Shown: one piece after another, positions 1 to 8,411 of the stretch
How positions within the stretch are numbered: the stretch's first letter is position 1
Layout of the letters: each line of letters opens with the position of its first letter
From: JBOGOC01 sp050747525
Lineage (GTDB): Bacteria > Acidobacteriota > Polarisedimenticolia > JACPZX01 > DASXTC01
Length of the DNA: 64,000 nt
Direction: 5' to 3'
NCBI GenBank assembly: GCA_050747525.1
Contig: JBOGOC010000088.1
Span: 1-64,000, forward strand
Made by a program: the position numbers and the translations under genes
The notes under the pieces: model-generated
Seen by the model: the letters and a program-made list of their open reading frames with translations, nothing else
The model's database searches: none
What the model was told of the DNA's origin: nothing

Positions 1-2
1 CT

Positions 3-2075
3 CCGGCGGGATACGTCTATGAGGGGGTCTGGACCGGCAGCCGCATGATCATCTGGGGGAGCCGGGGAGATACGGTCTGGGGAGATCGCAACGTCGTCAA
101 CGCCGGCGGCCTGTATGACCCGGCGACCGATACCTGGTCCCCGATGAGCCTGACCGGCAGGCCTACCCCCACGAGAGGCTACAAGGCCGTCTGGGCGGGC
201 GGCCGCATGGTGGTCTTTGGCGGCCGCTACCGGACGTGCACTTCCCCTCCCTGCTTCAATGAGGGGGCCTACGCCATCATCGATCCGTCCTCGGGCGGCG
301 CCTACGATCCCGCAACCAACAGCTGGGCCGGCTTCGAAGCCGGCTTCGGCAAGGGAAGAGAGCTGCTGTCCGCCGTCTCGATCGGAAGCGAAGCCGTCTT
401 CTGGGGGGGAGCGAACTGCCTTGCGCTCGGCTGCAACACACCCCCTGAGGTGATCAACCGTCAGGACGGGTTCCGCTACAATCCGCAGTCCGGCATCGTC
501 ACGCCGATCTCGACCACCAACGCCCCGTCTCCACGGACGCGCAGCGCCCTGGTCTGGACGGGCTCCGAGCTGATCCTCTGGGGCGGAAACAGGGAAGGTC
601 CCTTCAGCGGCACACTGTTCAACGGTGGCCGGTACGGCGCAGTTCCGAACGGCACGGATGTGGATGCGGACGGATTCGACTCCTCCTGCGATTGCGACGA
701 CGCCCTCGCATCGGTGCACCCTGGAGGAACCCAGATCTGCGGTGACGGACTGAACAACAACTGCAGCGATCCCTATTGGCCGACCCTGGCCGGCACCAAC
801 GAAGTCGATGACGATGGAGATGGTCTGTCCGATTGCGCGGGGGACTGCGACGACACGCGAGCTGGAGTGGGCCCAGGCGCGCCTCAGATCTGTGACGGCC
901 TGAACAACGACTGCGACGATCCAGCCTGGCCCGCTCTCCCACCTGCCGAGCGCGACCAGGACGCCGATGGCCTCATGTCGTGCGCGGGCGACTGCGACGA
1001 CACGCGGGCCAGCGTGAGGCCCGGCGCGCCTCAGCTCTGCGACGGCCTCAACAACGACTGCAGCGATCCTGCCTGGCCCGCGGTCGACCCCGGCGAGCTC
1101 GACGCCGACCTGGATCTCTATCCCCTTTGCGCGGGTGATTGCAACGACACCAACCCCGCCGTCCATCCCGGCGCGGCCCAGCTCTGTGACGGCATCAACA
1201 ACGACTGCAGCGACCCCGCCTGGCCCGCTCTCCCAGCTCCCGAGCGCGACCAGGATGCCGACGGCCTCATGTCATGCGCCGGCGACTGCGACGACACGCG
1301 GGCCAGCGTGAGGCCCGGCGCGCCTCAGCTCTGCGACGGCCTCAACAACGACTGCGGCGACCCCACATGGCCCGCTGTCCCACCTGCCGAGCGCGACCAG
1401 GATCTCGACGGCTTCATGTCGTGCGCGGGCGACTGCGACGACGCGAACGGATACGTGCGCCCGGGCGCGCCTCAGACCTGTGACGGCATCAACAACAACT
1501 GCAGCGACCCTTCCTGGCCCACGCCCCCGGCCTCGGAGGTCGACGCCGACGGCGACTTCTTCCGCGTGTGTGCGGGGGACTGCGCCGACTCGAACGGCGC
1601 CGTCTACCCGGGGGCCGCCCAGGTCTGCGGGGACGGCCTGAACAATGACTGCTCGCACCCTTCCTGGCCGTCCCTCGCCGGCACCAACGAAGCGGACAAC
1701 GACGGCGACGGTCTGTCGCTCTGCCAGCAGGACTGCAACGATCAGGATGCTTCGTTCTGGAATCTTCCTGGAGAGGCTGTCGGTCTGACGCTCAACAGTG
1801 GAGATGTCCTGAGCTGGTCCGCCCCGACGGCTCCAGGGGCCCTGCTCCCGCACTACGACGTCATCCGCGCCGACTACGACGCTCAGGGGTTCGGGCCCCA
1901 GGGATCGGGATTCTGCGTGGAAACGGACGGTGCAGACAACTTGGCCATCGACAGCGAGATCCCGCCGCCTTTCGCCACGTTCTTCTATCTGGTGCGCCCG
2001 CGGAACGGTTGCGGCCAGGGCCCGGCCGGCTTCGGGTCGGACGGCACCGAGATTCTGGCAGTGACCTGCCCCTGA
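3..2075 (+). CDS. Secreted Kelch/MopE-repeat protein, 5' end outside window
   Basis: The reading frame is open to the left edge, so the N-terminus and any signal peptide are missing; an internal Met at 45 is not a convincing start. The first ~200 visible residues hold Kelch-like blades (YDPATDTW, YDPATNSW, each followed by a hydrophobic strand and GG). Then come seven copies of a Cys/Asp-rich unit (GDCDD...PGAPQxCDGxNNDC), the putative metal-binding motif known from MopE-type proteins. The last ~100 residues form a fibronectin-like module containing FFYLVR and ending in Thr-Cys-Pro, shared with three other proteins here. Probably an extracellular or surface protein; function unknown. Family calls rest on motif recognition only. 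Confidence 0.85.
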   Translation, partial: PAGYVYEGVWTGSRMIIWGSRGDTVWGDRNVVNAGGLYDPATDTWSPMSLTGRPTPTRGYKAVWAGGRMVVFGGRYRTCTSPPCFNEGAYAIIDPSSGGAYDPATNSWAGFEAGFGKGRELLSAVSIGSEAVFWGGANCLALGCNTPPEVINRQDGFRYNPQSGIVTPISTTNAPSPRTRSALVWTGSELILWGGNREGPFSGTLFNGGRYGAVPNGTDVDADGFDSSCDCDDALASVHPGGTQICGDGLNNNCSDPYWPTLAGTNEVDDDGDGLSDCAGDCDDTRAGVGPGAPQICDGLNNDCDDPAWPALPPAERDQDADGLMSCAGDCDDTRASVRPGAPQLCDGLNNDCSDPAWPAVDPGELDADLDLYPLCAGDCNDTNPAVHPGAAQLCDGINNDCSDPAWPALPAPERDQDADGLMSCAGDCDDTRASVRPGAPQLCDGLNNDCGDPTWPAVPPAERDQDLDGFMSCAGDCDDANGYVRPGAPQTCDGINNNCSDPSWPTPPASEVDADGDFFRVCAGDCADSNGAVYPGAAQVCGDGLNNDCSHPSWPSLAGTNEADNDGDGLSLCQQDCNDQDASFWNLPGEAVGLTLNSGDVLSWSAPTAPGALLPHYDVIRADYDAQGFGPQGSGFCVETDGADNLAIDSEIPPPFATFFYLVRPRNGCGQGPAGFGSDGTEILAVTCP
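660..1760 (+). repeat. Seven MopE-like Cys/Asp-rich repeats, period 147-150 bp
   Basis: The codons for the (L/I)NN(D/N)C core begin at 750, 900, 1047, 1194, 1341, 1488 and 1638, so the spacing is 150, 147, 147, 147, 147 and 150 bp. The middle copies are very similar at DNA level (TGGCCCGC.., GCGACCAGGA.., CGACGACACGCGGGCC recur), which suggests recent in-frame duplication. Each unit holds two acidic GDCDD/CDG stretches and paired cysteines, plausible for Ca or Cu binding. Confidence 0.85.
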
Positions 2076-2103
2076 CGCTCCGATTGGCCTCGTCGTGACG
2101 GTG

Positions 2104-2109
2104 TATTCT
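2104..2109 (+). promoter_or_regulatory. Possible -10 hexamer TATTCT
   Basis: TATTCT lies 8 nt upstream of the ATG at 2118, which has no clear Shine-Dalgarno sequence. No good -35 is seen at 17 nt. If it is used, the transcript would begin at or within a few bases of the start codon. Confidence 0.3.
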
Positions 2110-2117
2110 CGCTCGCG

Positions 2118-4733
2118 ATGACCGACGGCCGGCGCAATCTCCTTTCCTACCTCGACGAGCTTCCTGCCCATGGGTCGCGCACCCTGTACCTGTGGCGCGA
2201 CGGGGTGCGCTGGCGCCGGCGCTCGTACGCCGAAGTGCACGGCCGGGCGCTGGCCTGCGCCGAACAGCTGGCCGGCGCGGGGATCGGGCCGGGCCATGCG
2301 GTGCTCCTGCAGGGCCCGGAGGCAGCCGACTGGGTCGAGGCGCTGCACGCGGTCATCCGGCTGGGGGCGGTGGCGGTGCCGCTGTCGCCCGACACGCCCG
2401 ATGAGTTCCGCCGCAAGGTGGCCGACAAAGCCGGCGCCAGGCTGCTCATTGCACCGAAGTCGGTGTCCCCGCCTCCCGGAGTGACTCGCGTCGAGCTGGG
2501 CTCCTGGCCCGACCGTCCCGAGCATGAGCCCTCCCGTGCCGATCCTGTGTTGTCCGACCGTGCCGAAGTCATGTTCACTTCGGGCACCACCGGCGATCCG
2601 AAAGGGGTCGTGCTCACGCACGGCAACCTGATCTCCGACCTGGCCCCCATCGAGAGAGGCTTCCGCCGCCGGGAACGCTACATCCGGCTCGCGGGAACGG
2701 TGCCGATCCTGTCCACGGTGCCGCTCTCCCACATGTTCGGCCAGGTGCTCGCGGGTTTCCTGCTTCCGTCCATGGGGCTCACGCTGGTCTTCACGCCACC
2801 CAGGCCGCTCGAGGTGATCGAGGCCTCCCGGCGTCACGGCGCCTACGGCATGGTCACCGTGCCACGTGTCCTGGAGCTTCTGGCGGCAGAGCTTCGGCGC
2901 GAGATCCGCCGCGACGGGAGCCTCGAGGCCTTCGAGCGCCGCCACCAGCGGCTCCAGGGCCGCTCCTTCGTGCGTCAGTCACTCGCGTTCCGCCGGGTCC
3001 AGCGCCACATGGGATGGCGCTTCCGCTTCATGGTGGTCGGGGGCGCCGCTCTGCAGGCCGGGCTCCTCCAGTTCTTCGAGGGGCTCGGCTACCTGGTGAC
3101 GCAGGGCTATGGACTGACGGAGACGGCGCCGGTGGTCACCCTTTCCAACCCGTTCCGCCGCGGCTCGACGGCGGTCGGCAGGCCGCTGCGCGGCCAGGAG
3201 GTCAGGATCGGCCCGGACGGCCAGATCTGGGTGCGGGGCGGGAACGTCTCACCCGGCTATCTCGGCGAGCAGGCGTCGGGCTCGCCGGACGGCTGGTTCG
3301 CCACCGGGGACGTCGGGGAGATCGACGCCCAGGGAAGCCTGCACATCAAGGGACGCGCGAAGGACGTCATCGTCACGCCCGAAGGTGAGAACGTCCACGC
3401 AGGCGACGTCGAGCAGGTGCTGGAGGCGATCCCCGGCGTGCGTGGGGCCTGCGTGGTGGGTCTGCCGGACGGCGGGGGCGACCACGTGCATGCCGTGCTG
3501 CTGCTGGCCGAGGGGGTCGAGGGGAACGACGTCGTGCGCGCCGCCAATCAGAAGCTCGAGGCGCGCCAGCGGATCCGGGCCCACACCATCTGGCCGGATG
3601 ACGATCTCCCCCGCACCTCCACCGGCAAGGTGCGCAAGGGGGCGGTGGTGGAGGCGTTGAAGGCCATGAGCGCGGGGGCGCCGCCCCGCGAGGCCCTGGA
3701 GGGACTGGGCGGCGACCTGCGCTCGCTGGTGGCCCGGGTGGCCCGCGTGGATCCGGGGCGCATCAAAGACGACACGAGACTTCAGGATGATCTGGGGCTG
3801 GGGAGCCTCGACCTGGTCGAGCTCGTCGTGGCCGCCGAGGACGAGCTGGGAATCGCACTCCCGGAGGAAGGGTTGGAGGCAGCGACGTTCGGTGACCTGA
3901 GAAAGCTCGCGCGCGACTCCCACGACGCCGGTCGAAACGTCACGGAAGCCGCCCGGGTGGAGGTCGTCGAGAACGAAGACGAGATGGAGGAGACGGCGGC
4001 CCCGCAGGCAGGGCGGCGCGGACGTCTGAGGATGCCCCGCTGGGCCAGCTCGACCCCCGTGCGCGTCCTGCGGCGGGCGATCGAAGAGACGACCCTGTTC
4101 CCGCTCATGGCTCTGTACATCCGCACCCGGGTGGAAGGGCGCGAGCATCTGGAAGGCCTCACCCCGCCCTTCCTGGTGATCGCGAACCACCGCTCTCACC
4201 TCGATATGGAGCTCGTGAAGCGCTTCCTCCCCGCGCGGCTGCGCGGCCGCGTGGCCCCGGCCATGACCACGCGCCATCATCGTTGCGCGTTCGGGGAGGT
4301 GCCCGGACCGCCGGGCCGCTACCTGAAGGAGCGCCTGCAGGTCTTCCTGCTCCAGCTCCTGTTCAACGCCTGGCCGCTGCCGGAAACGGCCGGATTCCGC
4401 CATAGCCTCTCCTATGCGGGCGAGCTGGCGGACCGCGGCTTCATCCCTCTCATCTTCCCCGAAGGGCGCCACGTCCCGGAAGGAGAGATGCATCCCTTCC
4501 GCGGAGGGATCGGGCTCTTCGTCCGTGAGCTGCGCTGCCCGGTCCTGCCCGTGTACGTCGAGGGGACCGCCGACGTCCTTCCCGCCGCCGCGCGCTGGCT
4601 TCGGTTCGGCCGGGCCCGCCTCGTCTTCGGCCGTCCTTTCGAGGTCGATCCCAACATCCCCGGCGACGAGGCGGCACGGCTGGCCGAGAAGGCCGTGCGA
4701 TCCCTAGCGCCGGAATCCCTCCACCAGCCCTGA
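2118..4733 (+). CDS. AMP-dependent acyl synthetase-ACP-acyltransferase fusion
   Basis: This 871-residue protein carries three enzyme modules. Residues ~1-540 are an adenylate-forming acyl synthetase with the phosphate-binding loop FTSGTTGDPKG near residue 153, GYGLTET near 332 and the C-terminal catalytic Lys region TSTGKVRK. Residues ~545-600 are an acyl carrier domain with the phosphopantetheine motif LGLGSLDL (Ser ~562). Residues ~650-870 are a PlsC-type acyltransferase with NHRSHLD near 690 and FPEG near 780. No membrane-transporter domain is present, unlike Aas-type or LplT fusions. Inference: a fatty acid is activated, held on the in-cis carrier and transferred to a glycerolipid acceptor. 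The STAS gene follows after 41 nt. Confidence 0.9.
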   Translation: MTDGRRNLLSYLDELPAHGSRTLYLWRDGVRWRRRSYAEVHGRALACAEQLAGAGIGPGHAVLLQGPEAADWVEALHAVIRLGAVAVPLSPDTPDEFRRKVADKAGARLLIAPKSVSPPPGVTRVELGSWPDRPEHEPSRADPVLSDRAEVMFTSGTTGDPKGVVLTHGNLISDLAPIERGFRRRERYIRLAGTVPILSTVPLSHMFGQVLAGFLLPSMGLTLVFTPPRPLEVIEASRRHGAYGMVTVPRVLELLAAELRREIRRDGSLEAFERRHQRLQGRSFVRQSLAFRRVQRHMGWRFRFMVVGGAALQAGLLQFFEGLGYLVTQGYGLTETAPVVTLSNPFRRGSTAVGRPLRGQEVRIGPDGQIWVRGGNVSPGYLGEQASGSPDGWFATGDVGEIDAQGSLHIKGRAKDVIVTPEGENVHAGDVEQVLEAIPGVRGACVVGLPDGGGDHVHAVLLLAEGVEGNDVVRAANQKLEARQRIRAHTIWPDDDLPRTSTGKVRKGAVVEALKAMSAGAPPREALEGLGGDLRSLVARVARVDPGRIKDDTRLQDDLGLGSLDLVELVVAAEDELGIALPEEGLEAATFGDLRKLARDSHDAGRNVTEAARVEVVENEDEMEETAAPQAGRRGRLRMPRWASSTPVRVLRRAIEETTLFPLMALYIRTRVEGREHLEGLTPPFLVIANHRSHLDMELVKRFLPARLRGRVAPAMTTRHHRCAFGEVPGPPGRYLKERLQVFLLQLLFNAWPLPETAGFRHSLSYAGELADRGFIPLIFPEGRHVPEGEMHPFRGGIGLFVRELRCPVLPVYVEGTADVLPAAARWLRFGRARLVFGRPFEVDPNIPGDEAARLAEKAVRSLAPESLHQP

Positions 4734-4774
4734 ACGCCACATCTGCATGCTATGGTGCGGGCTCGGGAGGAACC

Positions 4775-5128
4775 ATGGCCGAGGTCAGGCTCTTAGAGGA
4801 ATCGGATGCATTCGCCCACGTGGCGGTGCACGGCAATCTCGACGAGGGGGGCGTGGGCAGGATCCAGGTGCCCCTGACGAGCCTGACCGTCGGCCAGCGC
4901 AAGCCGGTGATCCTCGACATGACCGAAGTCGGCTTCATGACGTCTCTCGGGATCGGGCTGCTGGTTTCCATCGCCCGATCGATGCGCACCCTCGGTCATG
5001 CCCTCGTGCTCGTGGCGGGGCCCACCCCCGCGCGCAAGGCTCTGGAAATCACGAACATCGGCGCCGCAGTTCCCCTGGTCACCACCCGGGACGAGGCCCT
5101 CCGGGCCCTGGGGCTCGAGCATGCCTGA
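4775..5128 (+). CDS. STAS-domain protein (anti-anti-sigma-like)
   Basis: A 117-residue single STAS domain of typical SpoIIAA/RsbV length. The segment ILDMTEVGFMTSLGIG matches the strand-loop-helix around the regulatory Ser of anti-sigma antagonists (Ser ~57), so phosphorylation control by a HATPase-type kinase is plausible. No such kinase lies next to it in this window. A GGGAGG ribosome site precedes the ATG. The stop overlaps the start of the next gene by 8 nt, suggesting translational coupling. Confidence 0.8.
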   Translation: MAEVRLLEESDAFAHVAVHGNLDEGGVGRIQVPLTSLTVGQRKPVILDMTEVGFMTSLGIGLLVSIARSMRTLGHALVLVAGPTPARKALEITNIGAAVPLVTTRDEALRALGLEHA

Positions 5129-5969
5129 TGCGCACGCATCAGGCCTGAAGCGCACGCAGGCACAGAAAGCAGCGGCCTTCCGGGCGCTGCATGAGCGGGC
5201 GGGGGCCTTCATCATCCCGAATCCGTGGGACATCGGCAGCGCACGGCTGCTCGCGCACGTGGGGTTCGAGGCGCTGGCCACCACGAGCGCGGGGTACGCC
5301 TTCACCCTGGGGCGGAGGGACAACATGGTGAGCCGCGACGAGATGATGTCGCACGCGCGCGACATCGCCTCGGCCACCGACCTGCCGGTGAGCGCCGATC
5401 TCGAGAACGGATATGGAGACAGCCCCGAAGCCGTGGCGGAATGCATCCGCCTGGGAGCGGCCGCGGGACTGTCCGGCTGCTCGATCGAGGACATGGTCGG
5501 CCCGCCTGGCGGGGCCCTGTACGAACGCACGCTGGCGGCCGAGCGGGTGAAGAGCGCGGTGGAGGCGGCGCGTTCCCTTCCCTTTCCCTTCACCGTGACC
5601 GCGCGCGCGGAGAACTATCTCGTGGGCCGGCCGGATCTCAAGGACACCATCGGGCGCCTCCAGGCCTACCAGGACGCCGGGGCCGACGTCCTCTACGCCC
5701 CGGGCCTCACCAGCAAGGACGACATCACCACTGTGGTGACGTCCGTCGATCGCCCCGTGAACGTCGTGATGGGCCTTCAGGGCGTCCAGCTCAGCCTCTC
5801 GGATCTCGCGGAAATCGGCGTGAAGCGGATCAGCGTGGGGAGCGCGCTCTGCCGCGCGGCGCTGGGGGCCTTCCTTCGCGCCGCCCGCGAGATGCGCGAG
5901 CACGGGACTTTCACGTTCGCGGCCGACGCGGTGAACTATGGCGAGATCAGCGCCCTGTTCGGGCCGTGA
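5121..5969 (+). CDS. Isocitrate lyase/PEP mutase superfamily enzyme
   Basis: A 282-residue TIM-barrel protein of the PEP mutase/isocitrate lyase family. Visible hallmarks are PNPWDIGSA near the N-terminus, TTSAGYA, the metal-binding PVSADLENGYGD and GCSIEDM, and VMGLQGVQ toward the C-terminus. The Met at 5121 was chosen because the longer frame runs antisense-like through the STAS gene, and 5121 gives a conventional length with an 8-nt overlap. Carboxyphosphonoenolpyruvate mutase, methylisocitrate lyase and oxaloacetate-type activities all occur in this family, and the substrate cannot be assigned from sequence alone. Confidence 0.88.
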   Translation: MPDAHASGLKRTQAQKAAAFRALHERAGAFIIPNPWDIGSARLLAHVGFEALATTSAGYAFTLGRRDNMVSRDEMMSHARDIASATDLPVSADLENGYGDSPEAVAECIRLGAAAGLSGCSIEDMVGPPGGALYERTLAAERVKSAVEAARSLPFPFTVTARAENYLVGRPDLKDTIGRLQAYQDAGADVLYAPGLTSKDDITTVVTSVDRPVNVVMGLQGVQLSLSDLAEIGVKRISVGSALCRAALGAFLRAAREMREHGTFTFAADAVNYGEISALFGP

Positions 5970-5991
5970 GCATTCCGAGGCGAGGTGAAGA

Positions 5992-6363
5992 ATGGCCGAC
6001 GTGAAGGTGAGCAGGATCGACGACATCGCCCCCTATGACGGGCCGGGGACCATCCCGGGGATCCGGTTCCGATCCGCGGGCCGCGCGCTGGGGGTCAGCG
6101 CCTGGGGCATGAACGTGCTCCAGATCGATGCCGGGTGCACGGGCTATTTCGAGCACGACCACGTCAAGGACGGACAGGAAGAGGTCTACGTCGTGCTCGA
6201 GGGCGAAGGGTCGCTCCAGACTGCCGGAGAGGAGACACCGCTCGCGCGCGGCACGCTCGTGCGCGTCTCTGCGTCCACGATGCGGAAGATCATCCCGGGG
6301 CCGCGGGGGGTCACCGTGCTGGCCATCGGCGGCATCCCGGGAAAGGCGTATCCCGCGCGGTAG
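5992..6363 (+). CDS. Cupin-domain protein
   Basis: A 123-residue single-cupin protein. The first cupin motif is represented by FEHDHVKDGQEEVYVVLEGEG (His, His, Glu metal ligands); the second (PRGVTVLAIGG) is degenerate, so metal binding may be partial. It lies 22 nt downstream of the PEP-mutase-like gene on the same strand, with AGGTGAAG as a possible ribosome site, and is probably co-transcribed. Substrate unknown. Confidence 0.8.
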   Translation: MADVKVSRIDDIAPYDGPGTIPGIRFRSAGRALGVSAWGMNVLQIDAGCTGYFEHDHVKDGQEEVYVVLEGEGSLQTAGEETPLARGTLVRVSASTMRKIIPGPRGVTVLAIGGIPGKAYPAR

Positions 6364-6366
6364 CCG

Positions 6367-6702
6367 CTACTCCGTCGCCTCCAGGAACGCCCGGACCTTC
6401 TCCATCAGACGATCGGCCCGGGCCCGGGCCGCGTCGGTCGCCAGGCTCCCCTTGAGTCGCTTGAGATCGCTGTCCACGCGGCGCACCGCGGCGCGGGCCG
6501 CCTCGATGTCGGCGGTGGTGTCCAGACCGGACGCGCCGGCCGATCGACTCGCCTGCATCATCGACTGGTTGGCCGAGTCGAACTGGTGCTCGAGATCCGC
6601 CAGCGCCCGCTCATCGGCCGAAGCGGGAGGGGCGTTCAGGAAGAAGTGATAGCCGGCGAAGCCGGCGGCCACGACCAGCGCAAAAGTGATCAGTTTTCTC
6701 AT
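6367..6702 (-). CDS. Small membrane-anchored coiled-coil protein
   Basis: 111 residues with an N-terminal hydrophobic segment (MRKLITFALVVAAGFAGYHF) that is either an uncleaved anchor or a signal peptide, followed by an Asp/Ala/Arg-rich, strongly helical region. I recognise no family. It is 73 nt downstream of the DUF4382 lipoprotein on the same strand and may be co-transcribed. Its stop lies only 3 nt past the cupin stop, so the two genes converge tail to tail. Confidence 0.65.
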   Translation of the reverse strand: MRKLITFALVVAAGFAGYHFFLNAPPASADERALADLEHQFDSANQSMMQASRSAGASGLDTTADIEAARAAVRRVDSDLKRLKGSLATDAARARADRLMEKVRAFLEATE

Positions 6703-6775
6703 CCGGGACCCTCCAGGCGGACCAAGATGAGGCCTGGAGGGCCCCCCGGCAACCGGCTCTTGCCCCCGCGAGGCC

Positions 6776-7414
6776 TCAGCCGTTCGGGTCGCCCGGCGCG
6801 TTCGGGTCGCTCGGCGCGTTCGGGTCGGTCGGGGGCGGCAACGGGATGGGGTTGGGGTTCGATCCCTTCACCGCATTGACCACCGGGCGCAGGATGAACT
6901 TGTCGCTGCCGGTCTCCACGATGTGCAGCGACGCGGCCGCGTCGAAGTCCAGGATAATGAGCAGGGAATCATTCAGGAGGATCTCGAAAGGCAGATTGAT
7001 GTCCACCTTGCGGGAGTCGAGCTTCAGGTCCACCACGGTCTGGTCCTTGAATACCAGGTTGGCCTGCGGGACTCCCAGGCGGATCTTCTTGTAGAACCCG
7101 ACGGGCATGTCTCCCTCGGCAAGGAGCGTGGTGACGCCATCCGTCAGCGTGAGCAGGTCGAACGTCTCCGTGTGCGGCAGGAGCTCGATCCGTTCGGTGG
7201 ATGATTCGTCGGCGGTGAACACCTCGACGCTGTCGATGGTGACGTTCACGCTCTGCACCGTGTCCATGTCGAGGGGAGCATCGGTCAACTGGACCGCCAG
7301 GTGGCCCTTGCCGCTCGTGCTGCTGACACCGTCGTCATGCCCCCCATTGCACGCCGCCAATGACAGAAGCAGAACTCCCGAGGTGAGGCACGAAAGTGCC
7401 ATTCGTCCGGTCAT
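6776..7414 (-). CDS. DUF4382 lipoprotein
   Basis: A 212-residue lipoprotein with a signal peptide and lipobox LAAC (Cys ~21), giving a predicted lipid anchor. The body matches the DUF4382 pattern: GHLAVQLTDAPLD at its start, a VNVTIDSVEVF strand, LLTLTDGV, and GFYKKIRL followed by a short strand-rich end. The C-terminus is a low-complexity run of DPNAP/SDPNAP units, probably a linker or tether. DUF4382 proteins are generally envelope-located with unknown function. It is divergent from the DUF1579-like gene across a 225-nt region. Confidence 0.85.
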   Translation of the reverse strand: MTGRMALSCLTSGVLLLSLAACNGGHDDGVSSTSGKGHLAVQLTDAPLDMDTVQSVNVTIDSVEVFTADESSTERIELLPHTETFDLLTLTDGVTTLLAEGDMPVGFYKKIRLGVPQANLVFKDQTVVDLKLDSRKVDINLPFEILLNDSLLIILDFDAAASLHIVETGSDKFILRPVVNAVKGSNPNPIPLPPPTDPNAPSDPNAPGDPNG

Positions 7415-7583
7415 GATGTGGTCTCCTGATTATTGCGGGGCGTTCCCAGACTATATCGAAAAGCCTCCCATTGTTCAATCCCCAAGCCCACTATTTCGGC
7501 ATGAGCGGTCCCGCCCTGAATGTCGCCATTGGAGGTCGATTATGGCCACCCGGGCGCGGGTGAATTGGCGTCCTCGTCTTGTG

Positions 7584-7589
7584 TATACT
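7584..7589 (+). promoter_or_regulatory. Possible -10 hexamer TATACT
   Basis: TATACT lies in the 225-nt divergent region, 50 nt upstream of the ATG at 7640. It is the best -10-like match here, but a convincing -35 at 16-18 nt is absent. Confidence 0.3.
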
Positions 7590-7639
7590 CGCCGTCTCGC
7601 GGAGTGTCCGTCAGAACACTTTTTCAGGGAGGATCGAGG

Positions 7640-8248
7640 ATGAACAAGCACGCCGGAAGGCTGCTCGCCGCGGTCGCAATCGCGGCGCTGCCCGTCACGC
7701 TGGCGCTGGCTCAGACGGGTCAGCAGCCGCAGATGACGCCGGAGCAGAAGGCGGAGATGGAGGCCTACATGAAGGCCGGCACGCCGGGCGCGCAGCACAA
7801 GGCGCTGGCGTCGTCGGTAGGAAGCTACACGCTGACGGTCAAGAGCTGGCACGAGCCGGGCGGGCCGGCCATGGAAGAACCCGGGACGGCCGAGCGCACG
7901 ATGATCCTCGACGGGCGGGTTCTGGTCGAGAAGGTTTCTTCCTCCATGATGGGCATGCCCTTCATGGGCCACGGCATGACCGGCTACGACAACGTGACCG
8001 GCAAGTGGTGGAGCACCTGGAACGACAGCATGTCCACCGGCGTGATGGTGAGCGAAGGGACCTGCGACGCGCAGGCCAAGAACTGCACCTTCACGGGAAG
8101 CTGGATGGATCCCATCAAGAAGACCGAGGTCAAGGCCCGCATGACCACCAAGTGGACCAGCCCCACGACAGAGGTCTTCGAGATGCATGGCCCCGGACCG
8201 GACGGCAAGGAAATGAAGATGATGGAGATCACCTACACCAAGAAGTAG
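7640..8248 (+). CDS. DUF1579-family exported protein
   Basis: A 202-residue protein with a clear signal peptide (basic start, hydrophobic core, ALA-type cleavage before QTGQQ). The domain shows the DUF1579 pattern: TMILDGRVLVEK, GMPFMGHGMTGYDN, KWWSTWNDSMSTGVM and a final strand-rich segment. The start at 7640 is set by the signal peptide and by AGGGAGG 8 nt upstream. Met-rich loops (MMGMPFMGHGM) are notable but typical of the family. Function unknown, probably periplasmic. Confidence 0.85.
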   Translation: MNKHAGRLLAAVAIAALPVTLALAQTGQQPQMTPEQKAEMEAYMKAGTPGAQHKALASSVGSYTLTVKSWHEPGGPAMEEPGTAERTMILDGRVLVEKVSSSMMGMPFMGHGMTGYDNVTGKWWSTWNDSMSTGVMVSEGTCDAQAKNCTFTGSWMDPIKKTEVKARMTTKWTSPTTEVFEMHGPGPDGKEMKMMEITYTKK

Positions 8249-8258
8249 TCCGGCTGTC

Positions 8259-8289
8259 GGAGCGGCGGCCCTCCCGGGGCCGTCGCTCC
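8259..8289. terminator. Strong GC hairpin after the DUF1579 gene
   Basis: The arms GGAGCGGCGGCC (8259-8270) and GGCCGTCGCTCC (8278-8289) pair over 12 bp, with one G-U-type mismatch and a 7-nt loop. It starts 10 nt after the stop of the upstream gene. There is no U-tract, so it may be a weak or factor-dependent terminator or an mRNA 3' stabiliser. Confidence 0.5.
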
Positions 8290-8411
8290 GCTACCGTGCC
8301 GCGGGCCCAGCCGCGTCGCCTCCTCCGGCCAGGGAGTCGGTGCAGGACCGGATTGAAGGCACAGTAGAAGATGCTAAAGATGTAGAGCGGAGCACAGTTC
8401 CGCCTGATGAC

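Noticed and set aside
660..1760. Possible CRISPR-like or minisatellite array
   Set aside because: The 147-150 bp periodicity is in frame with protein repeats and there are no short identical repeats with unique spacers.
1272..2945. 557-codon open frame on the minus strand
   Set aside because: Lies opposite the MopE repeats and the acyl synthetase. It is Arg/Ala/Gly/Val-rich without domain sense, an effect of GC-rich periodic codons.
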